Part shown: piece by piece, positions 55,003 through 64,000 of the stretch
Position numbering within the stretch: the stretch's first letter is position 1
How the letters are laid out: the number at the start of each line of letters is the position of its first letter
Assembly (NCBI GenBank): GCA_019055375.1
Contig: JAHQIW010006155.1
Location: forward strand, 1 to 64,000
Reading direction: 5' to 3'
Origin: Parelaphostrongylus tenuis
Taxonomy: Eukaryota; Nematoda; Chromadorea; Rhabditida; Metastrongylidae
Length of the DNA stretch: 64,000 bases
The notes under the pieces: model-generated
Database searches by the model: none
Told to the model about the DNA's origin: nothing
What the model saw: the letters and a program-made list of their open reading frames with translations, nothing else
Position numbers and translations under genes: made by a program

Positions 55003-56066
55003 TTATGAGGCGGTGGCTGTTGCTGAGAAGAAATGCGAACTAAGCGGACCCGTTGCCAGTGTTCGAATCGCTCTGTTCACTACATTTTGCCACATCGCTG
55101 ACGACCAATTCGCCATGACAATATTTGTGGTCTATACAGATATCCTCTTCACAAAGAAGGTATATGAAAAAAAAAACTCTAACCGAAAGGGTTCCTGAAA
55201 TCGTCAAGTGTTTGGTGGGAACATCTGTTATTGTTACCGTCTGCTCTCCTGCTTTACACATCTTTCTCATATTAGTTGTAGTGCAAATTCCCGTCACCGT
55301 TTGTTGTCGACTATGATGCAACTCTCTTTCATCTCGTCCACTGTAACGACATATGACTCTACAAAAACACATTTTTTCACAACAACAAAGAGCTGAGAAA
55401 AGTCAAAGAGATGTGCAATTACTTATTCCTTCTCATTTTTCAAAACCCTCTAAGTATTTACTTGACACATTTGATACTACTATATCATTTTTGCGGAAAC
55501 ATGAAAAAACTCATTTACAAAATGTCTTTAATTACCTTGGTTCTGATTTTTGCGTCACTATGCTATATTTCCCTTATTCTACTATATTTCTGCTCGAATT
55601 TTTAAGTGGATTCTAAAATTGGATACCCACACATTTCCCCTGGACTGACAACTATCTTGCACTGCAGTGGCTTCGTAAGCGATTCTGACTTCAAGCTGAC
55701 TCAAGATAGCCGAGATTACAGCATCAGGTAGGAGTGCACTACGAGCTTGACGTTCGAGAACGTCAAAGATCTGGAGAGCGAACTTTTTTCGTAGGCTCAA
55801 ATAGCTTATTTGGAACTAGTGTTATGCTAAAGATTTATTGAAAAATTGCAGCTTGCCTCTTACTTTTTATTGGAGTTTGGAAAGAAGAAAAAAGGATTCA
55901 TTGATTCACAAACTTACTGTTTGCATTACAAAGCGTGAAACAAATGCCTGAGCTTCACTCATGTCAGCTGCAATTCCAGGGAAACGGGCACGGACACCGA
56001 CTTCGCTGGAGTAAGCCATGGAAACAGGTAAGGTGAAGCGGGAAACGTTGAAGGTTCTAGTGCTTG
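55003..56066 (-). pseudogene. Unidentified secreted-protein family, copy 3 (no exon 1)
   Basis: Minus strand. Exon 2 (56066-55918, 149 nt) STRTFNVSRFTLPVSMAYSS, EVGVRARFPGIAADMSEAQA, FVSRFVMQT with an ACA|GTAAGT donor. Exon 3 (from 55770) IFDVLERQARSALLPDAVIS, AILSQLEVRIAYEATAVQ. Exon 4 (about 55330-55195) CIIV...TGICTTTNMRKMCKAGEQ and TVTITDVPTKHLTISGTLSV. The last exon, after a TGTATAG acceptor, gives TTNIVMANWSSAMWQNVVNR, AIRTLATGPLSSHFFSATAT and TAA at 55005-55003. Exons 2 and 3 are intact, but exon 4 has a 2-base insertion at CIIVDN|KR that breaks the frame. Exon 1 is missing: PLE sequence starts about 100 bp upstream. Confidence 0.7.
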
Positions 56067-56159
56067 CTGCAACGAAGTTTCGCAGTCAATGAATAAAAAT
56101 TGAATCACTACTCTTTGCTTTTCTTTTTGAGCCTATCGCGAGGCTCAAATAATATTTTC

Positions 56160-56786
56160 AATTTAAGCAGGTGACGTTTCGGCGATTTCGCCTTATATAG
56201 AGCCTGGGAAAGTTAGGTTGACCATAATCCAGTCAGCCAACATGCCCATCAAATCACCGACCCCAGAATTTGATCCCACAAAGCACAATAATTAATTTTC
56301 GACATACTCGAATGACAGTCTTATATACTGTCTCATATAACGTCAAACTACAACGCATTCTTCCCAGCAGTTTATGCTCCCATGGGTAGTGTTTACCTAA
56401 AACGCTTCTAAAAATTTTTACTCGTTTTATGGTAGGGTGATGAGTTGTGCTTCGTAATTTATCCCATTATGAGTCTGTGTCTTATGCATGCCCAGTGTGA
56501 TGCTTGCTCTTGAGCTATTCCTGCCTTCACCGTAATCCTTCACGCAGACATGAAATGGCCTACTCGTTTCACCAATATATCTTTCGGAACACCCTTTACA
56601 AAACATTATGTATACTGTACCTATGAGCTTAATCACTGTCTCTACCGCTGAGGCATATTTTGCATTTTTGCATTGCACAGAGACAGTGGTATAAAAGCTG
56701 CAGCAAAGTAGATAGCGTCTCAGAGTATTTGGTGATATTTCAATGATCGTGACCAATTTCCAAGCCTGCCTTCTCAAAGAACTCAT
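56160..56786 (-). pseudogene. PLE GIY-YIG endonuclease end and 3' tail, minus strand
   Basis: Frame 56786-56427: LVTIIEISPNTLRRYLLCCS, then VSVQCKNAKYASAV, GTVYIMFCKGCSERYIGETS, RPFHVCVKDYGEGRN. GT-V-Y and Y-I-G-E-T motifs and the C-x-x-C between them are intact, and the frame is open for 119 residues. The tail runs to CAGGCTCTATATAAGGCGAA and ATCGCCGAAACGTCACC (56166-56202, minus), a decayed form of the hammerhead-like motif. The preceding Cys-rich linker has lost CP-x-GRxGDC. Confidence 0.8.
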
Positions 56787-56789
56787 GAG

Positions 56790-57925
56790 CTTTGATAAGT
56801 GAGTGTAATATTGAACACCTTGGTAATCGAAATCCAGTTGGGAAGTGTTGAATCACTTTGAACCTGCTACTTTTGCGACTTCGACGGATTCATTGCTTGA
56901 TTTGCGGTATCTTTTGAGAAAAAGTTCGAAAGTTATAATCGCAAATTGAGCAGTGAATGGATTTAAGTTGCAAACGCGGCAGATTTTAAACCATTCAATA
57001 TTTGGAAATTGGAAATCCAATCATCTACATGCCACTTTTCCCACCCTCCCCTTTTATACATATGAAAACACGCAGTATCCACTGATGATCTTTATCTAAC
57101 AGTCCATCAATATTTGAGGCTAAGCCTATTATCGGCTCTGTAGGCAGACTGTCGTATGGAATAGCATGGTTTCTAACGTTGATAACGTCCCAATTACTTA
57201 GACACGATACAGCTCATCTCATAAACACTTAGATGTTGTTGAATTGCACGCAACGCACAGCCCAATAGCGTGTGCGGTGATGAAGTCATTGGACGTGACG
57301 CTGTCCATGCCATCGTGTCGAAAGACTCTGCATTACAATCCATCTACGAGTTTCTTTAACAGCATCAAAGAGCGACAGACATGCATGGCTTGTCGATTCG
57401 ACAACTTACAGCTATTTCAAAGGAATCTGACTAAACTTCTTAATTTATAGATGGTCGCAGAAGTAATTCGCGCAACTGAGGGCTGACATTGGGATAGCGA
57501 CCGGCACCCTGTTTGGCTGCTGCATTTATATCTAAGGTGGAAATCGTAGTGATTGATCTTCTACCATTAATTATCTGTAGATGTATAGATAATTGTTTGG
57601 TTATCTTCACCAAGCGAGACATATGCACCAAATGTTATAGATTGCTGACTGACCAGTCAGACTACATAAAATTTATCCAATACCACCGTAAGATATGTTG
57701 TATAAAAAATCCATTCCGTTTTGGTTTATTCATATGACTTCTAAGTCCTTTTCTGTTAGAGGACGACAAATGAAGAAAATGTCCCTTTTAGCTGACAAAG
57801 ATTTTTCATTGCATTTAACTAATCATCCGAATACTTAAATCTCCAATTACTACGCTACGTGGCCATTTTTTCAAAGTTCATTTTTCAGAGTACTACTTAA
57901 GGAAAACATTTGTGTTTCACATATG
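56790..57925. other. Unrecognised DNA
   Basis: No recognisable coding or repeat features; open frames at 57244-57450 and 57513-57737 are unidentified. Confidence 0.35.
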
Positions 57926-57929
57926 CGCT

Positions 57930-58470
57930 TTCTCGCAGCAAAAAGCCCTTCCTTTAGACTATCAGTAACCATTCAGCAGCGTAGGTTCGTAAGAATCCAA
58001 CTCTGTGTTTATTTCATGAAAAGATAGTTTGCTGCAGTGTAACAGAAAGATGAGATCAAGTTTCACATCTTCGGCGAGCTTGTTTGCCGGCTAATCTAAG
58101 CTTAGCGTGTGTATTGCCGTTGATTAGATGCGGAGGCCCGGCATCGACCAATCAAAGTTCGTTTTCGCGTCAAATGTAAAGGCGAATTTTTCCACTCAAT
58201 CAAGATTTTTTTCTCCGCTTCAAAAGAAACACCGAAGTAAACATATGACTCTGATACTATAAGATTTCCTCTACACGTTGATATGCCTTTCGTGAATCCA
58301 GAGAAGCAGTTGTAGAATTGCGCAACTTTTGTAGAACATAATTTTGATTTGTATTTTATAGCGTTATAGAAGGGTGTTTTTAAAAGCGTCTACGTAGCGC
58401 CACAAAGCTTTCTCATGATTACCAGCACTCTTATGAAAAGCTCTTATCCAATGAAAGGGGTCGTTTCTTC
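57930..58470 (+). repeat. Unclassified interspersed repeat R4, copy 5, longest
   Basis: Longest visible copy: CCCTTCCTTTAGACTATCAG, GCGAGCTTGTTTGCCGGCTA, TTTTTTTCTCCGCTTCAAAA, ATGCCTTTCGTGAATCCAGA, TTATAGCGTTATAGAAGGGT, ATTACCAGCACTCTTATGAA. The order of blocks is the same in the 5640-6020 copy. No terminal repeats or coding frame seen. Confidence 0.6.
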
Positions 58471-58829
58471 ATTCATCGCTCTTTAACAGAGAAAAAAACT
58501 ATTCTTGCAAACAAACTTGCATGGTTTTGGTATCGGTTAATGGCGCATTTCCTTGTAAGCAATTTGGTATACAACTTGCTCACACTTTCTTTGGAATGAA
58601 CCTGTCTTGAGAAGAAATTTACTAGGAAATCATTTTATTTGACCGCCTATTGCGGTTTATGATATTCCAATAAACCCAATGATGTGGGGAGGTGTGCAAA
58701 GAAAAAATTCATTTGCTAATCATGCACGAATGACGCGTAGGAGAAAACTGCTAGTGAAGCAGTCAGTCAACCATCTCAAGGATAGCTTGGCGGTCAACTT
58801 TCTACGAATCGCTATGTGTTTGATGCACT

Positions 58830-58985
58830 AAAGTCTGGGTTCGGTGATTTTTTTCTAATGAAGTAATGAAGATGTTTGACTAACTGGGTTGTGGCCAACC
58901 TGATCTTTCCAGGCTCTGAAGCAGGCGATGCCGCCAAAACATTTATTGTTGAAATTCATAGTATTATTAGAATCTTGTGATAAGC
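58830..58985 (+). mobile_element. PLE 3' tail with hammerhead-like motif
   Basis: GTCTGGGTTCGGTGATTTTT, TTTGACTAACTGGGTTGTGG, CAACCTGATCTTTCCAGGCT, then CTGAAGCAGGCGATGCCGCCAAAACATT (58916-58943). Same order as 38310-38470. GAAA is changed to CAAAA. Confidence 0.6.
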
Positions 58986-59221
58986 TCAATAAGGTACAAG
59001 AGAATGTTGAAGAATACTGAGGCTGAGAGATAGCCAGTCTTGGGGCTTTGAATAGTCCTTTGGGATTATTTTCCAATTTTGTTGGAGATTCACAGCTGTT
59101 ATACGTAAGTATTAGGAATATGATATCACTTGAGTGCTGATGTTATTCTATATATCGAATGTACAAATATGTCTTGGCCGTTCTTTCTTCTGCTGTAATA
59201 ATAGTGGAAATAAAGCTAAAA

Positions 59222-59515
59222 AAGGATAAAGCTTCTGGCTTTGATAGAACTCTGGGGGATGCTCCATGCATTCGTCATCAATTTTCAACATCGTTTGAGG
59301 TGACTGAATATATATCTGGTCTTTACAATGAATGTGGTGGCCTCTCGCTGTACCGAATCAGTGTTGATTATCCTCGCAAACAAGTCTGAGACCTGACATC
59401 GATTTACCTACATTGGAGGGATTGATGACTTGGTGAGACATAAGCGCGAGATCCAATGATTGACCTCGTGTGTTACGCAAAATACATCAAGCCACTGCGC
59501 CACATGCGCTCTTAG
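59222..59515 (-). mobile_element. SINE S7 (tRNA-derived), diverged
   Basis: Minus-strand copy. The 3' end GGATAAAGCTTCTGG is on the left and the head AGCGCATGTGGCGCAGTGGC is at the right end (about 59494-59513, minus). The B box is decayed. Confidence 0.8.
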
Positions 59516-59727
59516 TAGAAATAAAGATTTTGAAATTTGTTTTTCATGAAAGTACCTCAAAAACGCTATCTATTCGCATGTTATTTACGCACAAATATTT
59601 TGAATGATATTTTTATAGAACTCTGAAGACGACGACTTCTATGCCCAAGAACGCCATCTGCGGAAACTTTACAGATTCAAAATAAAAAGTTCGGCTTTCT
59701 ACAAACCTCGGCATAAATAATTGATAT

Positions 59728-59982
59728 ATGGAAATCGAGAAAACTTATCTTGATTAACTGACACGAGGTTGGTAAGTTAGTCGTAGTAATTCGGGTGACG
59801 TTTCGGCGACCCGCCTTCTTCACTGCCTGGGCATATGTAGTTTTAGGGTAATATATTGTGATAAGACTAAGACTACATAAGCCCAGGTTCTGAAAAAGGC
59901 GGGTCGCCGAAACGTCACCCGAATTACTACGACTATTTTACCAGCCTCATCAACTAATCAAGATAAATTTTCTCGACATTCC
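59728..59982. repeat. Long inverted repeat of two PLE-type tails
   Basis: The left arm (59728-59840) and right arm (59870-59982) are near-perfect complements of about 113 bp around a roughly 30-bp centre. Each arm carries one hammerhead-like motif: plus strand TTCTGAAAAAGGCGGGTCGC then CGAAACGTCACCC (59889-59921), minus strand CAGTGAAGAAGGCGGGTCGC then CGAAACGTCACCC (about 59795-59826). Stem II GGCG-GGT-CGCC is perfect in both, but the core lacks CUGANGA in both. Confidence 0.75.
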
Positions 59983-59999
59983 TTATAGTCTGCAAGAAC

Positions 60000-60245
60000 G
60001 TTTAGAGCCTTATCGAAGTTGTCGCATCAGGGCTATGCACGTGTTTTGGAGGTGTCTCCTCTTCATCAGTAGCCCTCGTCTCACAATGAGCTTTAGCAGG
60101 GAAGGAAGACCTATGTGATGATAGCACAGCGTACAATGTCATAGTGTTATCACTATATTTTAGTCGAATGATTGCGGCTGGTAGACTAAATTGATCCGCC
60201 TCCTTGAGTTTCTTTCAACCTCACTATAAACATTCTTACAGATTA
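60000..60245 (-). mobile_element. Family C ribozyme repeat, minus strand
   Basis: Ribozyme at 60030-60075, then GTGATGATAGCACAGCGTAC (60117-60136), ATGATTGCGGCTGGTAGACT, TTGATCCGCCTCCTTGAG and CCTCACTATAAACATTC, matching 6400-6545 and 49740-49800 in order. Confidence 0.75.
60030..60075 (-). ncRNA. Hammerhead ribozyme, family C, G12 changed
   Basis: Minus strand: GGGCTA, CTGATGA, stem II with GAGG-loop-CCTC, AAAA in place of GAAA, CACGTG, CA, TAGCCC. Stem I is a perfect 6-bp helix whose sequence differs from the 2224 copy by paired changes. Loss of G12 should inactivate it. Confidence 0.7.
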
Positions 60246-60304
60246 TACTGATTGTTTATAGCAAAGCCAAGAACAGTCTATAAGGCGGATCAATATACAG
60301 GTTT

Positions 60305-60690
60305 ATTAGGCAAAACTACCTTCCGTTTCGAGTGTTTCTTGAGATCACGCTCAAACTTCAATATGCGTGATAGTTATTTCAAGTCATACATGAATTCCAT
60401 CATGAGCACTGACACAGTACAATATGCGTGTTCCGGCCTTGACAGCCTCATCAGTCGGACAGCACTCTTCGTCTTATCCAATCTTCTCGGGGGCCCCTAC
60501 ATGCTTTTATGTAGAATAGGCAATAACAAACGATTTACACGTGCCACCATGCGAAAGAAATGGTCACATGGGCACTGTTGTACAGTCGATTGCTCTTGGC
60601 TGGTAATCGCGAAATATAATAACTTTCGTTTCGAGTCTTTCTCAATAACACTTTCAGATCTCGATATGTCGGAAGACCCCGTGCAACTGA
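60305..60690 (-). mobile_element. Family A ribozyme repeat A9, tail plus full unit
   Basis: Starts with a tail (CCGTTTCGAGTGTTTCTTGA, ACGCTCAAACTTCAATATG, 60321-60366), then lead and decayed head (CAAGTCATACATGAATTC), hammerhead region, CAGTCGATTGCTCTTGGCTGG (about 60582-60602) and a second tail (TTTCGTTTCGAGTCTTTCTC). Another tail-to-head junction. Confidence 0.75.
60415..60459 (-). ncRNA. Hammerhead ribozyme, family A, A13 changed
   Basis: Minus strand: GTCCGA, CTGATGA, stem II GGC-TGTCAAG-GCC, GGAA in place of GAAA, CACGCAT. Stem II is a perfect GC-rich version. The catalytic A13 and the 3' stem I strand are changed. Confidence 0.65.
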
Positions 60691-60867
60691 CGAAGCTGAA
60701 AAGCCGAGGCATGTGCATTGCATTGCACGAGTGCCCATAACATACCACATGCATGGTCCAGCAATAAATACCAGGCACAACCAAAATTAGTTGAAATAGA
60801 CTGCTTTGAGCTCTTCAAAGCACCTTCTTACAAATTTTTTGGTATCGACTTTTTATTTTGGCATCCA

Positions 60868-63345
60868 CGGATCTTCTTCTTTGAGGGATCCCGCTCAGTC
60901 AGTCGCGATCGCACGTGGCGCGTCTCCAGGTGGTGCATAGGGAAACTCAACGTAAACCAAAAGCGACCACATGCTTCAGAGACGGGTGGATTCTGGAGAG
61001 CTCCCTGCTTCTGCTACGCCAATTTGACAAAACTCTATTTCAGCGAATCAAGTAGGCCAAAAGCCTGCAATCAAGCGGCTGGGAAGTACATGGAAGGCGG
61101 TTAGGAGTCACTTCTAGCAAATAAGCTTTTCCCATTTCTCCTTGAGAGACTGGCAAGCTACTCGCGAGTACCCAGCCCCCACGTTTAGAGCCTAGCAAGC
61201 TAAACGTTGGATATCAAAATGCTAAAAGCAGTAACAAATATGGGCCTCATTCACCTAAACCGAAGGAATTCCTGGTACAGCAGCGCCAGGTAGGACGAGT
61301 ACGGAGAGGCTGCTAGAATCTCAGGGAGAAAACTAGGCTGCTGAAATCAAAATGGGCTAAAATGGCCATCTGTACCTACAATGTAAGAACACTTGATCAC
61401 GAATCCACTATAGAAGATCTATTGAGTCAGGTTAAAAGGATAAGGTACGACGTCATTGGCCTGGTTGAGAAGAGAAGACGCCATCCTTTTTACGCAGTTT
61501 ATAACACCGTAGAAACAACTGGTTCTTCAAAATGCATAACAGAGGTGTCCGGCGTTGGTGTCCCCGTCAAATCGAATTTGACCGTAAACATCGATTTACT
61601 TGAACAACTAAAAACCCGTATCGAACGATTAGGGTTGGAACGAAGTGATTCAATGCCGGCTTTGACCATCTTCGTTGCTTACTCCCAACATCAAGCTGTG
61701 ACGATGAAGTCGAGGCGTTCTACATGGACCTCAAAAAAATTGTTTAGAGATAACCATGCCTTCTTCAAGATTGTTGTCGGAAATTTCAACACGAAAATTG
61801 GATCAAGGAGAACGTCTGAAGAACGTTACATTGGGACCTACGGACTAGAGGAATGAACAGGGTAAGAGACTATTTGAGTTTATCACGACGATTCAAACTA
61901 TCCACGCTAACTCACAATTCCAAAACCCCACTCTCAAGTGTGGACGTGGTAGTTTCCCAATGGAGAGTACCATGACGAAATAGACCACAACTCAGTGAAT
62001 CGAAGGTTTTGCTTGAAAAATGTCGCCGTCGTTTTCAAGCTCTACACGGGATCAGACCATAGCTTCCTTCCTCCAACGCTCCATTTTTCTCGGAAATGAC
62101 AGAAAGCCGCTGAATTCAAACAACGAAGTCTCAAGACTACCCTAAATTGGGACGTATTCAAATCATTGGTCTGCTCCTGGAAAAATACCGTTGCCAACAA
62201 CATCACCGAAAAATGCTGCCGGCTTTTGAACATCTTCACGCCAGCGCTATGAAAGGCGAGAATCCTAACGTCACGAAGAGATGTTGGTCTCCGCAGACTG
62301 TGGAACCGATATCAGCGCGGAAACGCATGAGTTACAGACGTCCAAAACCTTGCGTCCGAACTTGCGCAATGCTGCAAAAAAGCAATAAAAAGGCCTCAAA
62401 GAGAGATGAGCAGCCGCCATGGCAGAAGCTGCAAAAGTTGGGAAGAGTATTCGCAAAGTTTAACGTGGCTTCGATGCGCCGTGGCCGAGTGGCTGCGACG
62501 ATGATTTCTGCGCGCGTGGAGCCTGAGCTCCGCCTCGTCACTCTGCGGCAGTCAACAAAAACATTCCACAGAACTCCACAGCCAAGGTATCCTTGACATT
62601 GCAAAGAAACCTGCTCCACCAGCACTCTACGTCATTCAAGAAGAAGGCGAGCAACGAATCGAGTGCTAGAAGTACCGGGATTCGCGCAGCAAAAATTGTG
62701 ATAACGGGTCGCGAAATAATTAAATAAACAATAAACGAGGCCTCTCTAATTGTAAGATGAAAATGATCGCACTCCGATGCCCTGACGGGACACTTACAGC
62801 TTCCAAAGGGGCAATAGAGAAAATCACCCATCAGCACTACTAAAATCTCTTCGGTAGTCATGCGCTCTTACCGTTACTTAAATTGAAATAGGATGATTCT
62901 GTCAATCCATCGCTTTTCCCTTCCATCCGACATGCTATATCGTCGATGAAGAACAGAACAACAACCGGTCCAGACATGATTAGACCAAAACACCTAAAGA
63001 ACCTACCGCCAGTTCTCATCAACATCCTGGCTCGGCTCTCCCACTCGCTTCCTGTCAAAATGCAAGGTTCCCATTCAATGAAAAACCAGCAAGGCCGTGT
63101 TGTTGTTCAAAAAATAAGACCTTTACGACATACAGTCATCGCCCAATCTGCTTGCCGTCCGCTGTCTATAAACTCTTCACCCAATTCATCTTAAACAGGA
63201 TTAACAGAACAATGGACGAAGCGCAGCCATTGCGAACAAGCAGGGTTCCGAAAAAGATCTAGTGCCATAGATCACATTTCGTACGATTATCACAGGACTT
63301 ACTGAAGTTTCACGAAAGTAGGAACTATAGCTCTGTCTCACTTTG
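60868..63345 (+). pseudogene. RTE-1 copy 2, diverged, interrupted and 3' truncated
   Basis: 5' UTR from about 60868 (CCACGGATC then GAGGGATCCCG, compare 21246). Endonuclease: MAICTYNVRTLDHESTIEDL, VIGLVEKRRRHPFYAVYN, LTIFVAYSQHQ, VVGNFNTKIGSRR. After several breaks, RTTTGPDMIRPKHLKN (PGPDRIRPEHLKN in copy 1) and NYRPICLLS equivalents at DNA level. It stops near AACTATAGCTCTGTCTCACT at about 63345, within the reverse transcriptase before the catalytic FADD. A foreign insert lies at about 62476-62744. Confidence 0.9.
62476..62744 (+). mobile_element. tRNA-Ser/Leu-like SINE inserted in RTE copy 2
   Basis: Compared with copy 1 (22865-22895), the sequence between GTGGCTTCGAT and AAGATGAAAATGATCGC is extra, about 270 bp. 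It opens with GCCGTGGCCGAGTGGCTGCG, like the 5' end of a class II (Ser/Leu) tRNA with a perfect A box (TGGCCGAGTGG). A B box is only weakly suggested near 62520-62535. It is unrelated to the S1-S7 SINEs. Confidence 0.5.
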
Positions 63346-63354
63346 AGCATCTTG

Positions 63355-64000
63355 GACTTTTTACATGCCCTTTGTGAAGAAATCGCACAAAAAGGTCGCT
63401 GGTCTTCCTGTAGGGAGCTTAATAAACCGATGAATCCGGGACGGTGATGGCTCTCGTCCATCGGTTTGTCGTTAGAGCTCTTCACATGTCCGGTTCACTT
63501 TATTTTCGACATCCTGGCAGTACAACAGCGTCTTTGATCTCCGATCGTTGACGTAGGACGGGACATCGTATCCTTCCTGTGATTTGAAAGATGCGGACTA
63601 TTCCTAGTATCGACCTCTCGACTCCGCGTTCACTAAAGTCAAGTGATCTTTCATCCTGCTTACGTAGCGACCAGGTTTCTGCTGCCATACGTTGAGGCAG
63701 GGTAATCGTCGAGTCGAAAAGGAGGGCACGGAGTCGGATGTTCTTTGTCCTCTTCATTACATCTTCGATGCTCTTAAACGTTCCTCAAGCCGCTTGCTTC
63801 CTTTTGATCAATTTCGGAGTTCAGTCATTTATCATGCTGATTTCACGAAGGTTGTACGTAACTGGAGCATTGGAAGATTCTCGTCCCGTTTAGCGTGAAT
63901 GAGGCATTCGAAACCCATTCGTTCCTCATGAACGTCGTTTTCGTTAAGTCTAGTTTAAAAGTAATCTTTCCAGAGGCTTTGTCGAAATCGGTCAATATTC
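63355..64000 (-). pseudogene. RTE-1 copy, minus strand, C-terminal part
   Basis: Antisense to RTE-1: on the minus strand TKNIRLRALLFDSTIT, MAAETWSLRKQDERSLDFSE, RGVERSILGIVRI (63757-63500) and, further right towards 64000, the LNLTKTMFM/FxNACG region at DNA level. Its 3' side abuts copy 2 at about 63345-63355, so the two fragments meet tail-to-tail; it continues beyond the window. Confidence 0.9.

Noticed and set aside
1..64000. CRISPR arrays, operons, bacterial genes or rRNA.
   Set aside because: Nothing of the kind is present; spliced genes and retrotransposons show this is animal nuclear DNA.

Overview
This window is nuclear DNA from a nematode, most likely a hookworm-like strongylid. That identification is an inference from three things: intron-rich genes with short TTTNAG acceptors, hookworm-style RTE retrotransposons, and a gene family with small exons. 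Very little of it is functional coding sequence. The only clearly functional host gene is the 3' half of methylmalonate-semialdehyde dehydrogenase (six exons, 1238-2666, + strand). Three broken copies of an unidentified multi-exon family lie at 31994-33512, 38607-39451 and 55003-56066; one of them keeps a signal-peptide exon. Almost everything else that can be recognised is mobile DNA, much of it nested.

Layout: 0-7 kb holds a SINE, the dehydrogenase, a ribozyme repeat in its last long intron, further ribozyme repeats, and a rearranged RTE insertion with a 12-bp target duplication. 7-13.9 kb is mostly featureless apart from a small inverted-repeat element and faint tRNA-like remnants. 13.9-17.1 kb holds a mariner remnant, a TTAA-flanked element and a piggyBac transposase interrupted by a ribozyme repeat. 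20.07-24.76 kb is a mariner element split by a complete RTE copy (21242-24597), followed by a second RTE family on the minus strand (24.84-27.1 kb). 27.8-42 kb is packed with ribozyme repeats, SINEs, Penelope-like (PLE, GIY-YIG) fragments and two copies of the unknown family. 43-50 kb holds an unclassified repeat family, PLE tails and RTE fragments. 50-55 kb is mostly unrecognised. 55-64 kb holds the third copy of the unknown family, PLE fragments, ribozyme repeats and a second RTE copy with an insertion inside it.

The most interesting content is two families of short (roughly 240-340 bp) repeats carrying type I hammerhead ribozymes. They often run end-to-start into the next unit, as expected of retrozyme-like elements that pass through circular RNA. 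Family C (best copy 2224-2272) has an intact catalytic core, a 5-bp stem II and a 6-bp stem I. Family A (best copy 33864-33906, minus strand) has an intact core; its stem II shows three different Watson-Crick pairs at the same position in different copies. GIY-YIG PLE fragments, many with a hammerhead-like motif in their tails, are scattered among them and would be the natural source of the enzymes that mobilise them. No intact PLE reverse transcriptase is visible here, so that link is an inference.
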